NCBI RefSeq assembly: GCF_018688255.1
Contig: NZ_CP061314.1
Span: 310,001 to 374,000 of the forward strand
Length of the DNA stretch: 64,000 nucleotides
Source of the DNA: Polynucleobacter corsicus
Lineage (GTDB): Bacteria; Pseudomonadota; Gammaproteobacteria; Burkholderiales; Burkholderiaceae
Direction of reading: 5' to 3'
The notes under the pieces are model-generated. The model did not search any database and was not told the DNA's origin. It saw only the letters and a program-made list of their open reading frames with translations. Numbering within the stretch: the stretch's first letter is position 1; each line of letters begins with the position of its first letter. Of the stretch, positions 8,159 to 15,524 are shown piece by piece. Both the position numbers and the translations under genes were made by a program.

Positions 8159-8317
8159 ATTGTGAGGTGTATGTGTTATATAAAACTTAATTTGTTTTAA
8201 TTATAACAAATATTTCTCAAAGGCGATATCAAATGGATTGCCATGCAGAAAGCCTGGTAATTTTTTAAGAAATTTATATGTAATAATATTTCTAATGAAA
8301 TTATTTACACAAATATC
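8159..8317. promoter_or_regulatory. Shared divergent promoter of two Xre-RES modules
   Basis: A 159-bp, strongly AT-rich spacer between the two antitoxin start codons. It contains an inverted repeat with arms ATTTGTT (8190-8196) and AACAAAT (8205-8211), close to the leftward gene, and a second one with arms ATTTC (8288-8292) and GAAAT (8297-8301), about 17 bases before the rightward start. Each is positioned to act as an operator for one module. The rightward antitoxin has no recognisable Shine-Dalgarno site. Assignment as operators is inference. Confidence 0.5.
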
Positions 8318-8695
8318 ATGAAAGCGGCTCATCAAGTAAGGTCGGTTGCGAGCTCATCAGACGTGCTGGGTAAGGCGGTGATTCGTGTGGCTGATAGATT
8401 GCAAATTTCTCAAGCCTCGTTATCAAAGATCTTGGGGCTAAGTCCCGCAACAATTACCCGTCTAAGCCAGGGTGTCTATGAATTAAAGGAAGGGACAAAG
8501 GGGTGGGATTTTTCACTTCTGTTTGTGCGCTTATATCGATCGCTTGATTCCATTGTGAGTGATGACCAGATAGCGCAGCAATGGCTAAAAAGTGAAAACC
8601 TAGGTTTGCATGCAAAGCCCATTAACTTAATACAGACAACGGAGGGATTGGTACGTGTCGTTCAATACTTGGACTCCTCACGCGGTATCGTGTGA
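8318..8695 (+). CDS. Xre/MbcA/ParS-type antitoxin, module 2
   Basis: A 125-residue antitoxin with a clear N-terminal helix-turn-helix (LQISQASLSKILGLSPATITRL, about residues 28-49) and a C-terminal MbcA/Xre toxin-binding domain ending GLVRVVQYLDSSRG. Compared with module 1, the HTH is more typical and the two proteins are only distantly alike. It is followed by a RES toxin whose start lies inside its last 14 codons, giving translational coupling. It should repress its own promoter in the 8159-8317 spacer and hold the RES protein inactive. Confidence 0.88.
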   Translation: MKAAHQVRSVASSSDVLGKAVIRVADRLQISQASLSKILGLSPATITRLSQGVYELKEGTKGWDFSLLFVRLYRSLDSIVSDDQIAQQWLKSENLGLHAKPINLIQTTEGLVRVVQYLDSSRGIV

Positions 8696-9374
8696 AGCAT
8701 TTCCTTGGCGGGAAAAAGTTTGGAGAATTGTTGAGGCTCAACACATTGCCTCGACCATGAAGTTAGTCGATGATCTGGAAGAGCAGCAGACTTTAGAGTC
8801 GCTGCTTGAGGGCAACAAGCCTTTACTAAGGTCCGGAACATCTAATCTAGACTATTTGCTCTCAACCCCATTTCGATACCATCCTAAACGAGGGGGATCA
8901 CGATTTCGATCTGAAATTGATCCAGGCGTTTTTTATGGAGCAGAATCCATTCGAACGGCAGGTGCAGAACTCGGATATTGGCGTTGGCGATTTTTAAAAG
9001 AAGCTGTGGATTTACATTCATTGAGCCCGGTTGCACATACTATTTTTTCCTGTGAACCAACATGTCAAGCAATTGATCTGAGACAGCCGCCCTTTGACAG
9101 GGATGTAACTCTTTGGGGTGACTCAAGTCAATATGTTAATACCCAAGAAATCGCTCGTGTGGCGCGGAAAGCGGATGTGCAAGCAATCGTGTATCAGTCG
9201 GCTCGGGATGCAATCCCAGCATGGTGTATTGCTATATTGGATCCTAAAGTCTTTGGGGGCATCAAACCAAAAATAGATAAGCAATCCTGGTTCCTATCGG
9301 TTGGTCAGCTTGGCGTCACATTAAGGAGTCAAGGTGAGGCGCATACCTTTCCCGCATCGGGTTGGGGTCGATAG
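8655..9374 (+). CDS. RES-domain toxin, module 2
   Basis: A 239-residue RES protein that starts at a GTG at 8655, inside the antitoxin gene. The start is supported by a GGAGGG ribosome-binding site at 8641-8646, eight bases upstream. RES motif residues are visible in SRFRSEIDPGVFYGAES (Arg), TAGAELGYWRW (Glu) and VYQSARD (Ser). The family degrades NAD+. The 41-base overlap with the antitoxin couples the two products. A short AT-rich gap separates it from the next, unrelated secreted hydrolase. Confidence 0.88.
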   Translation: MSFNTWTPHAVSCEAFPWREKVWRIVEAQHIASTMKLVDDLEEQQTLESLLEGNKPLLRSGTSNLDYLLSTPFRYHPKRGGSRFRSEIDPGVFYGAESIRTAGAELGYWRWRFLKEAVDLHSLSPVAHTIFSCEPTCQAIDLRQPPFDRDVTLWGDSSQYVNTQEIARVARKADVQAIVYQSARDAIPAWCIAILDPKVFGGIKPKIDKQSWFLSVGQLGVTLRSQGEAHTFPASGWGR

Positions 9375-9437
9375 AAATAGGGTGCAAAAGAGGGGTATAT
9401 TTACATCAGCAGTTATAAAAAATATATTGGAGAATAA

Positions 9438-10709
9438 ATGAAAAAATTACTCTTAGCTAGCGCTGTCATTGGAGTGCTGGCTACCCCATCTTTTGTTAGT
9501 GCACAAGTTGGCAAATCCCCATTACCACCTGCATCGGGTCAAGGCTTTACGCAGGAAGGTCTCAAGCGTATTGATACTTTCTTTGCAGACCAGATTGCTA
9601 GCAATCAGATGCCGGGCGCTGTATTGGCAGTTTCCAAAAATGGCAAGTTGAGTATTTTTAAGCCCTATGGCTATCTCGATAAAGATGCCCAAAAACCTAT
9701 GACAACCGATGCCATCTTTAATTTGGCATCGATGACTAAGGTAATGGCAACGGTAGGCGCCTTAACTTTTTATGAAGAAGGCAAGTTGCCATTAAATGCG
9801 CCAATTTCAGATTGGCTACCCCAGTTTAAGAATATGAAAGTCGGTCAGGTAGATGCTGATGGCAAGCTCACTACAAGTCCTGCAAAAAATCCCATCACCG
9901 TACAAGACTTGATGCGCCACACTAACGGCCTTACTTACGGCGGTCGTGGCGCAACCCCAATTCATCAGTTTTATCCTGCAGGCTCCGCTCCCGCAGCAAT
10001 CAATCTGTCGACTGAAGAATTCATTGATAAGTTGGCTACTGCGCCATTGCTGTATGAGCCTGGCACTGTGTGGGACTATGGCTTTGGCCTTGATATACTG
10101 GGCATCATCGAGGAGAAAATTGCAGGTAAGTCTCTTGGCGGTGTTTTGCAAGAGCGTGTTTGGAGCAAAGTAGGCATGCCAAATACCTCATTTCAGTTAG
10201 CTGAAAAAGATCGCCCGCGTTTAGCCCAACCATTGCCGTTAGATCCCTTAACTGGAAAGCCACAAAAGGTCGATATTCATACCAAGCAAGTGAAGTTTGA
10301 TTGCGGCGGTTCATGCGCTTACTCAACAGCAGGTGATTATTTGCGCTTTGGTCAAATGTTACTTAATGGCGGCAGTATTGATGGCAAGCGTGTCTTAGGC
10401 CCCCAAACCGTGGCATTCATGACAGCCAATCATTTAAACAAAGATATTAAAAATAATGTGAGCGGTACTGAGCCTGCCCGCCTTGGTTACGGCTTTGGCT
10501 TGGGAGTGGCCGTGAGAACAGAGCGAGGACTATCGGCAAATAACGGTAACGTTGGGGACTACTCTTGGAACGGCGCTTACGGCACCATCTTTTTTGTTGA
10601 TCCAAAAGAGCAGATGGTCGTTGTCATGATGGGTGTTGCTCCAGGTGAGATCCGTAAGGTGCATCGTGAGAAGCTCAATGCATTAATTTATGGGGCGCTT
10701 GAGAAATAA
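9438..10709 (+). CDS. Secreted serine hydrolase, class C beta-lactamase/family VIII esterase fold
   Basis: A 423-residue protein with a signal peptide (MKKLLLASAVIGVLATPSFVSA, cleaved about residue 22) and one penicillin-binding-protein-like transpeptidase fold. The nucleophile motif is SMTK (Ser98, Lys101), followed by a Tyr-centred WDYGFG motif (Tyr214) and HTNGLTYGGRG. Tyr-Gly-Phe in place of the Tyr-Ser/Ala-Asn of true AmpC enzymes points to an esterase or D-amino-peptidase activity rather than antibiotic hydrolysis. It acts in the periplasm. It has its own strong-looking start after GGAG (9428-9431) and a terminator right after. Substrate unknown. Confidence 0.85.
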   Translation: MKKLLLASAVIGVLATPSFVSAQVGKSPLPPASGQGFTQEGLKRIDTFFADQIASNQMPGAVLAVSKNGKLSIFKPYGYLDKDAQKPMTTDAIFNLASMTKVMATVGALTFYEEGKLPLNAPISDWLPQFKNMKVGQVDADGKLTTSPAKNPITVQDLMRHTNGLTYGGRGATPIHQFYPAGSAPAAINLSTEEFIDKLATAPLLYEPGTVWDYGFGLDILGIIEEKIAGKSLGGVLQERVWSKVGMPNTSFQLAEKDRPRLAQPLPLDPLTGKPQKVDIHTKQVKFDCGGSCAYSTAGDYLRFGQMLLNGGSIDGKRVLGPQTVAFMTANHLNKDIKNNVSGTEPARLGYGFGLGVAVRTERGLSANNGNVGDYSWNGAYGTIFFVDPKEQMVVVMMGVAPGEIRKVHREKLNALIYGALEK

Positions 10710-10750
10710 ATTAAAGCAAGTTAGCTCAAGTGATCGCTGATTAACAATAA

Positions 10751-10792
10751 AAAAGCCCCTCTTTGGACATCATGTCTCACTGAGGGGCTTTT
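10751..10792. terminator. Bidirectional rho-independent terminator
   Basis: Perfect 11-base arms AAAAGCCCCTC (10751-10761) and GAGGGGCTTTT (10782-10792) with a 20-base loop, A-rich on one side and T-rich on the other. It lies between the convergent serine hydrolase and molybdenum hydroxylase genes and can serve both. Confidence 0.85.
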
Positions 10793-10851
10793 GACTTGCT
10801 TGGTTTGTATTGCTGCAACATCTCAGGATGAGTTGCCGATGAAGTCGCCGA

Positions 10852-13080
10852 CTAAGCTAAGCTCAGGTTCTCCTTGGACAGTGGGAAGTTACGCACTGGC
10901 CTTCCGATTGCTGCAGAAATCGCATTTGCTACAGCAGGACCCACTACGCAAATGGTCGGTTCGCCAACACCACCCCAAAAGTCATAGGTCGACACCAGTA
11001 CTGTTTCAATTTTGGGTGTGGAGCTCAACTTGAGTAGTGGATAGGTGTCTAAATTCTGTTCCTTGATACGACCTTTTTCAACGGTAATTTCTGGAAGAAA
11101 GATCGCGCCGAGCGCCATCGGTACAGAACCTTCAATTTGCTCACGGGTGAGATACGGATTCACGATATGACCAGCATCTAATGCAAACACTAAACGATTG
11201 ACCTTAACAATATTATTTTGGACTGTGACTTCAGCTACGCAAGCAGAGTAGCTGGCATATCCCATAAATTGCGCCACGCCACGATAGGTTCCCGCTGGCA
11301 GCGGCTTATCCCACTCCGCTTTTTTGGCTACTGCATTTAAAACGCCAAGATGTTTAGGATGGTTCTGCATTAATGCGCGCCTAAATTCCACTGGATCTTT
11401 GCCTGCAGCCTTGGCGCATTCATCCATAAAGCATTCCATAAAAATACCATTTTGATTGGTATTCACGCCGCGCCAGGGACCGACTGGTACATGCGTATTT
11501 TTCATGACATATTCAGTCAGTAGGCTTGGGAAGGTATAGCCTAATTGCGCATCCGGCCCCTTCTCATAAAAACCTTGTAACTGACGCTCATCTTTACCAT
11601 TTTTAATATTTTGCGGCGCAGCTGTAGCATTGATAGATTGACCTGCAACCTTGATATGCATGCCGGTCACATTGCCAGTGGCATCTAAGCCTGCAGTCAT
11701 CTTTGCCATAGCAATGGGGTGATAAAAATCATGAGTCATATCTTCTTCACGACTCCAAATCACCTTCACCGGCACTCCAGGAAACTGCTGTGCCACTTTT
11801 GCTGCATAAGTCGTAAAGTCTTGCGTCGATCCACGGCGACCTAAGCCGCAACCAGAATCTAGCTTGTAGACTTCGCAATTAGTAAGCGGTAAACCAGTGG
11901 CTTCGGACAGAGCCGCATGAGAGCCTTCACCATTTTGTGTCGGTACCCAAGCCTCTGCACGGTCACCAGAAATCTTGACGGTGGCATTCATGGGCTCCAT
12001 CGTGACGTGAGCTCTAAATGGCGTGAAATAAATTGCCTCTACTTTTTTAGCGGAAGACTGAATGACTTCAGGAGCATCACCAACCTGACGTTGCCAGAAA
12101 TCACCTTGTTCGTCTAATCCATCTCTGAGCATCTGATTAATGCCAGCTTGTGAGGTGTTCGCTCCCTTGCCTTCATCCCAAACAATCGGTAATGCCTTGA
12201 GCGCAGTATTGGCATGCCACCAGGTATCAGCTACTACCGCTAGAGTGCTGTCGTTAATTTTGACAACGCCCTTCACTCCACGCAGATTGCTGATCTTGGC
12301 TTCGTCATAACTGACCAGCTTGCCTCCAAATACGGGGCAAGACTTGACCGATGCGCAAAGCATTCCAGGGAGTTGCAGGTCGATACCATATACCTTGCTG
12401 CCGTTGACTTTATTGGTCGTATCTAACCGGGCATAAGGTTGGCCGGCAACCTTCCAAGTTCTGGGATCTTTTAAGGTAATTGACTTTGGATCGGGCGGGG
12501 TGAGAGTAGATGCTAGCTCCGCAACTTTGCCGTAGGTAGTCTTACGTCCTGTTGGAAGATGGGTAATGATACCTTTATCTACTTTTAATTCGCTAACGGG
12601 AACGTTCCACTGATTGGCGGCAGCTTGTACGAGCATGATGCGAGCTGCTGCTGCGCCTCGGCGCACATAATCTTCCGATATCCGAATACCACGACTACCG
12701 CCAGTGCCATGCTCCCCCCACACACGTTTGCGAGCCAAGCTCTGCCCCGGGGTTGCGGATTGCGTTTTTACTTTTCTCCAATTGCACTCCAGCTCCTCTG
12801 TCACTAGTTGAGCTAAGCCAGTGCGCGTGCCTTGCCCCATCTCAGAGCGAGCAACCCGAATGAACACAGTGTCATCGGGTTTAATGCTGACCCAGGCATT
12901 GACCTCTGCATCGCCAAATTGGGTAGGAGTATTGGGATCATAGCTAGCGCCAGCTTGAGCAAATGCCTCAGGTAGGACGCCTACGCCTAGCATTAAGCCT
13001 CCACCTACTAGGGTGCCTTTAATAATGAAGTCGCGACGTGAGCTATTAACTAATGGAGTGTCTAATGTATTGAGCGTCAT
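10852..13080 (-). CDS. Molybdenum hydroxylase large subunit (IorB-like, aldehyde/xanthine dehydrogenase family)
   Basis: A 742-residue periplasmic molybdopterin-binding subunit. It begins with a twin-arginine signal (SSRRDFIIKG, Arg15-Arg16, followed by a glycine-rich hydrophobic stretch), so it is exported folded with its cofactor. Characteristic segments include RSEMGQGTRTGLAQLV, the GLGRRGSTQDF region and VGEPTICVVGPAVANAISAA near the C-terminus with the catalytic Glu in GVGEP. Family members hydroxylate N-heterocycles such as isoquinoline or oxidise aldehydes. The 2Fe-2S subunit lies 10 bp upstream. No cytochrome c subunit or XdhC-like chaperone is adjacent, so electron acceptor and maturation factors must be elsewhere. 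Confidence 0.88.
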   Translation of the reverse strand: MTLNTLDTPLVNSSRRDFIIKGTLVGGGLMLGVGVLPEAFAQAGASYDPNTPTQFGDAEVNAWVSIKPDDTVFIRVARSEMGQGTRTGLAQLVTEELECNWRKVKTQSATPGQSLARKRVWGEHGTGGSRGIRISEDYVRRGAAAARIMLVQAAANQWNVPVSELKVDKGIITHLPTGRKTTYGKVAELASTLTPPDPKSITLKDPRTWKVAGQPYARLDTTNKVNGSKVYGIDLQLPGMLCASVKSCPVFGGKLVSYDEAKISNLRGVKGVVKINDSTLAVVADTWWHANTALKALPIVWDEGKGANTSQAGINQMLRDGLDEQGDFWQRQVGDAPEVIQSSAKKVEAIYFTPFRAHVTMEPMNATVKISGDRAEAWVPTQNGEGSHAALSEATGLPLTNCEVYKLDSGCGLGRRGSTQDFTTYAAKVAQQFPGVPVKVIWSREEDMTHDFYHPIAMAKMTAGLDATGNVTGMHIKVAGQSINATAAPQNIKNGKDERQLQGFYEKGPDAQLGYTFPSLLTEYVMKNTHVPVGPWRGVNTNQNGIFMECFMDECAKAAGKDPVEFRRALMQNHPKHLGVLNAVAKKAEWDKPLPAGTYRGVAQFMGYASYSACVAEVTVQNNIVKVNRLVFALDAGHIVNPYLTREQIEGSVPMALGAIFLPEITVEKGRIKEQNLDTYPLLKLSSTPKIETVLVSTYDFWGGVGEPTICVVGPAVANAISAAIGRPVRNFPLSKENLSLA

Positions 13081-13090
13081 ATCGATTCCC

Positions 13091-13588
13091 TTAGCCGCGT
13101 GTTGCAGGAGATGCGTCGTACTGAGCCAGTACTTCTGCTAGTTTCTTCTGACCAGAAGCAACATGAATCCCGTCACGAATCTTTTGATAGGTACCACAGC
13201 GACAGAGATTGCTCATGGCACTATCTATATCAGCATCAGTAGGCTTCGGAATTCTCTTCAGTAGAGCGGCAGCAGCCATCACCTGTCCAGATTGGCAATA
13301 ACCGCACTGGGGTACATCAAGAGCAATCCAGGCTTGTTGCACTGGATGCGTATTATTTTTAGAGAGCGCCTCAATGGTCGTAACCTTAGCTGTACCCACT
13401 GCAGATACTGGTAATGAGCAAGAGCGCACGGGTTCACCATTGAGGTAAACCGTACAAGCACCACACTGAGCCACACCACATCCATACTTCGTTCCGGTAA
13501 GGCCTACTTCTTCACGAATAGCCCATAGTAAGGGCATGGTTGGCTCGACATCAATATTGTGAATCTTGCCATTAACTGATAGCTGCAT
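13091..13588 (-). CDS. Molybdenum hydroxylase 2Fe-2S subunit (IorA-like)
   Basis: A 165-residue protein with two 2Fe-2S domains. The plant-ferredoxin-like cluster uses Cys37, Cys42, Cys45 and Cys57, and the helical second domain uses Cys95, Cys98, Cys129 and Cys131 (QCGYCQSGQ and LCRCGTY). All eight ligands are present. It carries electrons from the Mo site of the large subunit, which follows after 10 bp. There is no signal peptide; it is expected to ride out through Tat with its partner. A GGAG ribosome-binding site lies just before the ATG at 13588. Confidence 0.9.
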   Translation of the reverse strand: MQLSVNGKIHNIDVEPTMPLLWAIREEVGLTGTKYGCGVAQCGACTVYLNGEPVRSCSLPVSAVGTAKVTTIEALSKNNTHPVQQAWIALDVPQCGYCQSGQVMAAAALLKRIPKPTDADIDSAMSNLCRCGTYQKIRDGIHVASGQKKLAEVLAQYDASPATRG

Positions 13589-13883
13589 AAGGATCTCCTC
13601 TACTGTTTTGAATTACTTTAAATGATTGTGGAGGATTTGGCACATCTGTAATTGGATATGGCGCAATAAATCCTTTGGTAGCATCATCTTTTTAGTGTTG
13701 ATGGGTAGATACCCTAATTAATATTTACTTTTTATGACAATAGCCATCTTCAGGATTGCTGGCTCGCTACCAACCTTTTTTATTTCATGGTTTTTTCTAA
13801 GAATTAAAATTTCGCTATCAGTATTTTGTGCTGCATTTAATGAAGGAGATCGACATGACGTAACTATTAAAAAGGAGTTTGTT

Positions 13884-13931
13884 ATGTCACGTACATTGAG
13901 AAGAAAAAATCAGCAGCATGATTACGATTGA
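13884..13931 (+). CDS. 15-codon upstream ORF, possibly the true N-terminus of the next gene
   Basis: A short frame (MSRTLRRKNQQHDYD) with a good AAGGAG site seven bases upstream of its ATG. It overlaps the start of the next ORF by 14 bases. Thirty bases earlier another AAGGAG (13843-13848) precedes an ATG-ACG-TAA mini-frame at 13855-13863. Removing one A from the run of six at 13904-13909 would fuse this ORF to the following one into 99 residues, using this strong start. It may therefore be a leader peptide, a frameshifted N-terminus or a sequencing artefact. Confidence 0.4.
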   Translation: MSRTLRRKNQQHDYD

Positions 13932-14184
13932 GTTACCAATGTCTAAAATTGATAAGGATGTAGGCGAATTCAATATTGATGGAGCACATATTAGGATTCG
14001 AGACTATCTACAGTTAAGAAGCTTGTCATGGCAGCTTGATCACAACATACTTTTAACTGATAAAGAAGCGATAGGGATTTATGAGCGAAACAAGCGCTTC
14101 CTCGAGATCCACGAGATTGATGAGCGGGAAAGATTATTAATGCAACGACTCATTGATGAGCATGGAATGGAGCAGTTGCTTTAA
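13918..14184 (+). CDS. Small protein of unknown function
   Basis: An 88-residue soluble, acidic protein I do not recognise. The C-terminal half is predicted helical and charged (IYERNKRFLEIHEIDERERLLMQRL). No ribosome-binding site precedes the ATG at 13918 or the later ATG at 13939. Initiation may depend on coupling to the upstream 15-codon frame, or the two may be one frame broken at an A6 run. It converges on a Fic/Doc toxin gene with an 8-bp gap. The 330 bases before it (13589-13917) hold only the divergent promoter region of the molybdenum hydroxylase and the small frames described. Confidence 0.5.
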   Translation: MITIELPMSKIDKDVGEFNIDGAHIRIRDYLQLRSLSWQLDHNILLTDKEAIGIYERNKRFLEIHEIDERERLLMQRLIDEHGMEQLL

Positions 14185-14192
14185 AAATTCGT

Positions 14193-14558
14193 TTATTTGC
14201 AGATAGTTCGGAGCCATGCATCAATTTGGTCGAACTTGAGCTCCTGCACTTTGAACATGTGCATTATTTGACGGTAGGCTTCCATCGAATCTGTATTGAG
14301 TCTTTTATTATTGATGCGCAAAAAAGTATCCATTGCGGCAAAGGCAATTCTTTTATTGCCATCAATGAAAGGGTGATTAATGATGAGGCTCTCAAACAAT
14401 GCTGCTGCTTGAGAAATAACATCTGGGTAGTAGCCTGATTGAGGGCGCATTAGCGCCGCCTCAAGACCCGCTTTGTCTCTTAAGCCTGGTGATCCACCAA
14501 ATCTATTAATCAAGACACCGTGCATCAGCATGATGTCTTGCATGGTAATAAAGAGCAT
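14193..14558 (-). CDS. Fic/Doc-family toxin (death-on-curing type)
   Basis: A 121-residue Fic-domain protein of Doc size. The active-site motif HPFIDGNKR (His62 to Arg70) is intact, as is the GLRDKAGLEAAL segment typical of Doc. Doc proteins transfer phosphate or AMP to EF-Tu or other targets; which one applies here is not visible. It has Gly67 in the FxDGNKR position, as in Fic/Doc proteins. Its ATG overlaps the antitoxin TAA by one base, so toxin follows antitoxin. Confidence 0.85.
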   Translation of the reverse strand: MLFITMQDIMLMHGVLINRFGGSPGLRDKAGLEAALMRPQSGYYPDVISQAAALFESLIINHPFIDGNKRIAFAAMDTFLRINNKRLNTDSMEAYRQIMHMFKVQELKFDQIDAWLRTICK

Positions 14559-14788
14559 TACTTAGCAAGCTCTTTATATAGATCCTCAAACTCATGCAGG
14601 CTTTGTGCAAAGCTTGCCATTACTTGGCGATCGGGGGTTGATACCCCCTTTTTGTTTAAGAAGTCACGAAAGGCCTCATCCAAAACCGCATGAAACTTTT
14701 TACCTTCGATATCGGCAATTTGACGCAAGGTATTGAGTATCTCGGGGTTTGCCTGAGAGGAGAATTTGCTTAAGTGAATAGCGCCCAT
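14558..14788 (-). CDS. Antitoxin partner of the Fic/Doc toxin
   Basis: A 76-residue protein with a short basic/beta N-terminal stretch and a helical body (NTLRQIADIEGKKFHAVLDEAFRDFL), consistent with a ribbon-helix-helix-like DNA-binding antitoxin. The family is not certain from sequence alone. The one-base overlap with the Doc gene and the 28-base palindrome just upstream of its start support a self-regulating antitoxin. Confidence 0.7.
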   Translation of the reverse strand: MGAIHLSKFSSQANPEILNTLRQIADIEGKKFHAVLDEAFRDFLNKKGVSTPDRQVMASFAQSLHEFEDLYKELAK

Positions 14789-14814
14789 AGATGTATTCCA
14801 GTATTTTCATTATT

Positions 14815-14844
14815 TTTCTTGAAATTTCATGAAAAATCAAGAAA
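14815..14844. promoter_or_regulatory. Extended palindrome, probable Doc-antitoxin operator
   Basis: Eight-base outer arms TTTCTTGA (14815-14822) and TCAAGAAA (14837-14844) surround an inner perfect palindrome TTTCATGAAA (14825-14834), all on the same centre of symmetry. Only the two AA spacer pairs break it. It lies 27 bases upstream of the antitoxin start, where a repressor site would overlap the promoter. Confidence 0.6.
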
Positions 14845-14870
14845 TTAGTGAAAATAGCCTAAATTTGGGC

Positions 14871-15242
14871 TTAAAACTGAACTTCTCTGTAATGTCGATA
14901 CAGATTGGCGATCGATGCGAAGCCTAGGACCACGATCAGAACAGCAAAAAGGTATTCAATCGTCAGGTAGGTAAAAATACCTGTTTGAATGGCTACTGCT
15001 GCCGCAACAAAGGCGGCAATAGCTCCGAAGACTACGAGTTTGAAGTTGGGAATAAAGGCGCCAAGAGTAATGGCAACAAATAGTAGGATGAGTTCAGAAA
15101 CCAGTTGATCTGCAGTCTGAAAAATTTGATTGGTGAGCTCAGGATTGGTCATCTTTCCTAAGACGGCCAACATCAATATGCTGGCAAGCACTGCAAAGTT
15201 CAGCTTCGCTTTATTGAAAAGCGTTTTGAATTGATCATTCAC
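14871..15242 (-). CDS. Small inner-membrane protein of unknown function
   Basis: A 123-residue protein starting at GTG 15242 with four hydrophobic segments and no recognised domain. The second and third segments (LILLFVAITLGAF, LVVFGAIAAFVAAAVAI) are alanine-rich and may pack closely. It follows a 75-residue membrane protein by 27 bp and may share its transcript. Function unknown. Confidence 0.55.
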   Translation of the reverse strand: MNDQFKTLFNKAKLNFAVLASILMLAVLGKMTNPELTNQIFQTADQLVSELILLFVAITLGAFIPNFKLVVFGAIAAFVAAAVAIQTGIFTYLTIEYLFAVLIVVLGFASIANLYRHYREVQF

Positions 15243-15269
15243 GGCAGGCAGTCTTTATTGGTGAGTTAT

Positions 15270-15497
15270 TTAGGTGTTAGCGCTACCGGTAAACACAAGG
15301 CTGATACCAATCCACAAGAGTACGAAGGCAACCAAAATAGTGAAGCCAATCTTTTTAAGGAAATGCTCAAGGGTATCCATGTAAGCTTCATCATTACGAC
15401 CAAAGTATTGATCAAAGCGTTTCCATACCAAACGACCTACCATCAGCGGAAGTAGCATGGCAACAATGCCGAGAATAATAGTAAGCGTGTTATCCAT
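15270..15497 (-). CDS. Small membrane protein with two helices
   Basis: A 75-residue protein with one hydrophobic segment at each end (TIILGIVAMLLPLMVG and ILVAFVLLWIGISLVF) flanking a charged middle (WKRFDQYFGRNDEAYMDTLEHFLKK). No family recognised. It lies 27 bp after the amidohydrolase and 27 bp before the four-helix membrane protein, all on the same strand, which suggests one transcript but not necessarily one function. Confidence 0.55.
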   Translation of the reverse strand: MDNTLTIILGIVAMLLPLMVGRLVWKRFDQYFGRNDEAYMDTLEHFLKKIGFTILVAFVLLWIGISLVFTGSANT

Positions 15498-15524
15498 GGG
15501 GTTTGTATTCTTTCTTGCTAATGT

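Noticed and set aside
13734..13883. 65-residue frame ahead of the small unknown gene
   Set aside because: Hydrophobic N-terminus without ribosome-binding site; only its last 15 codons have a good start.
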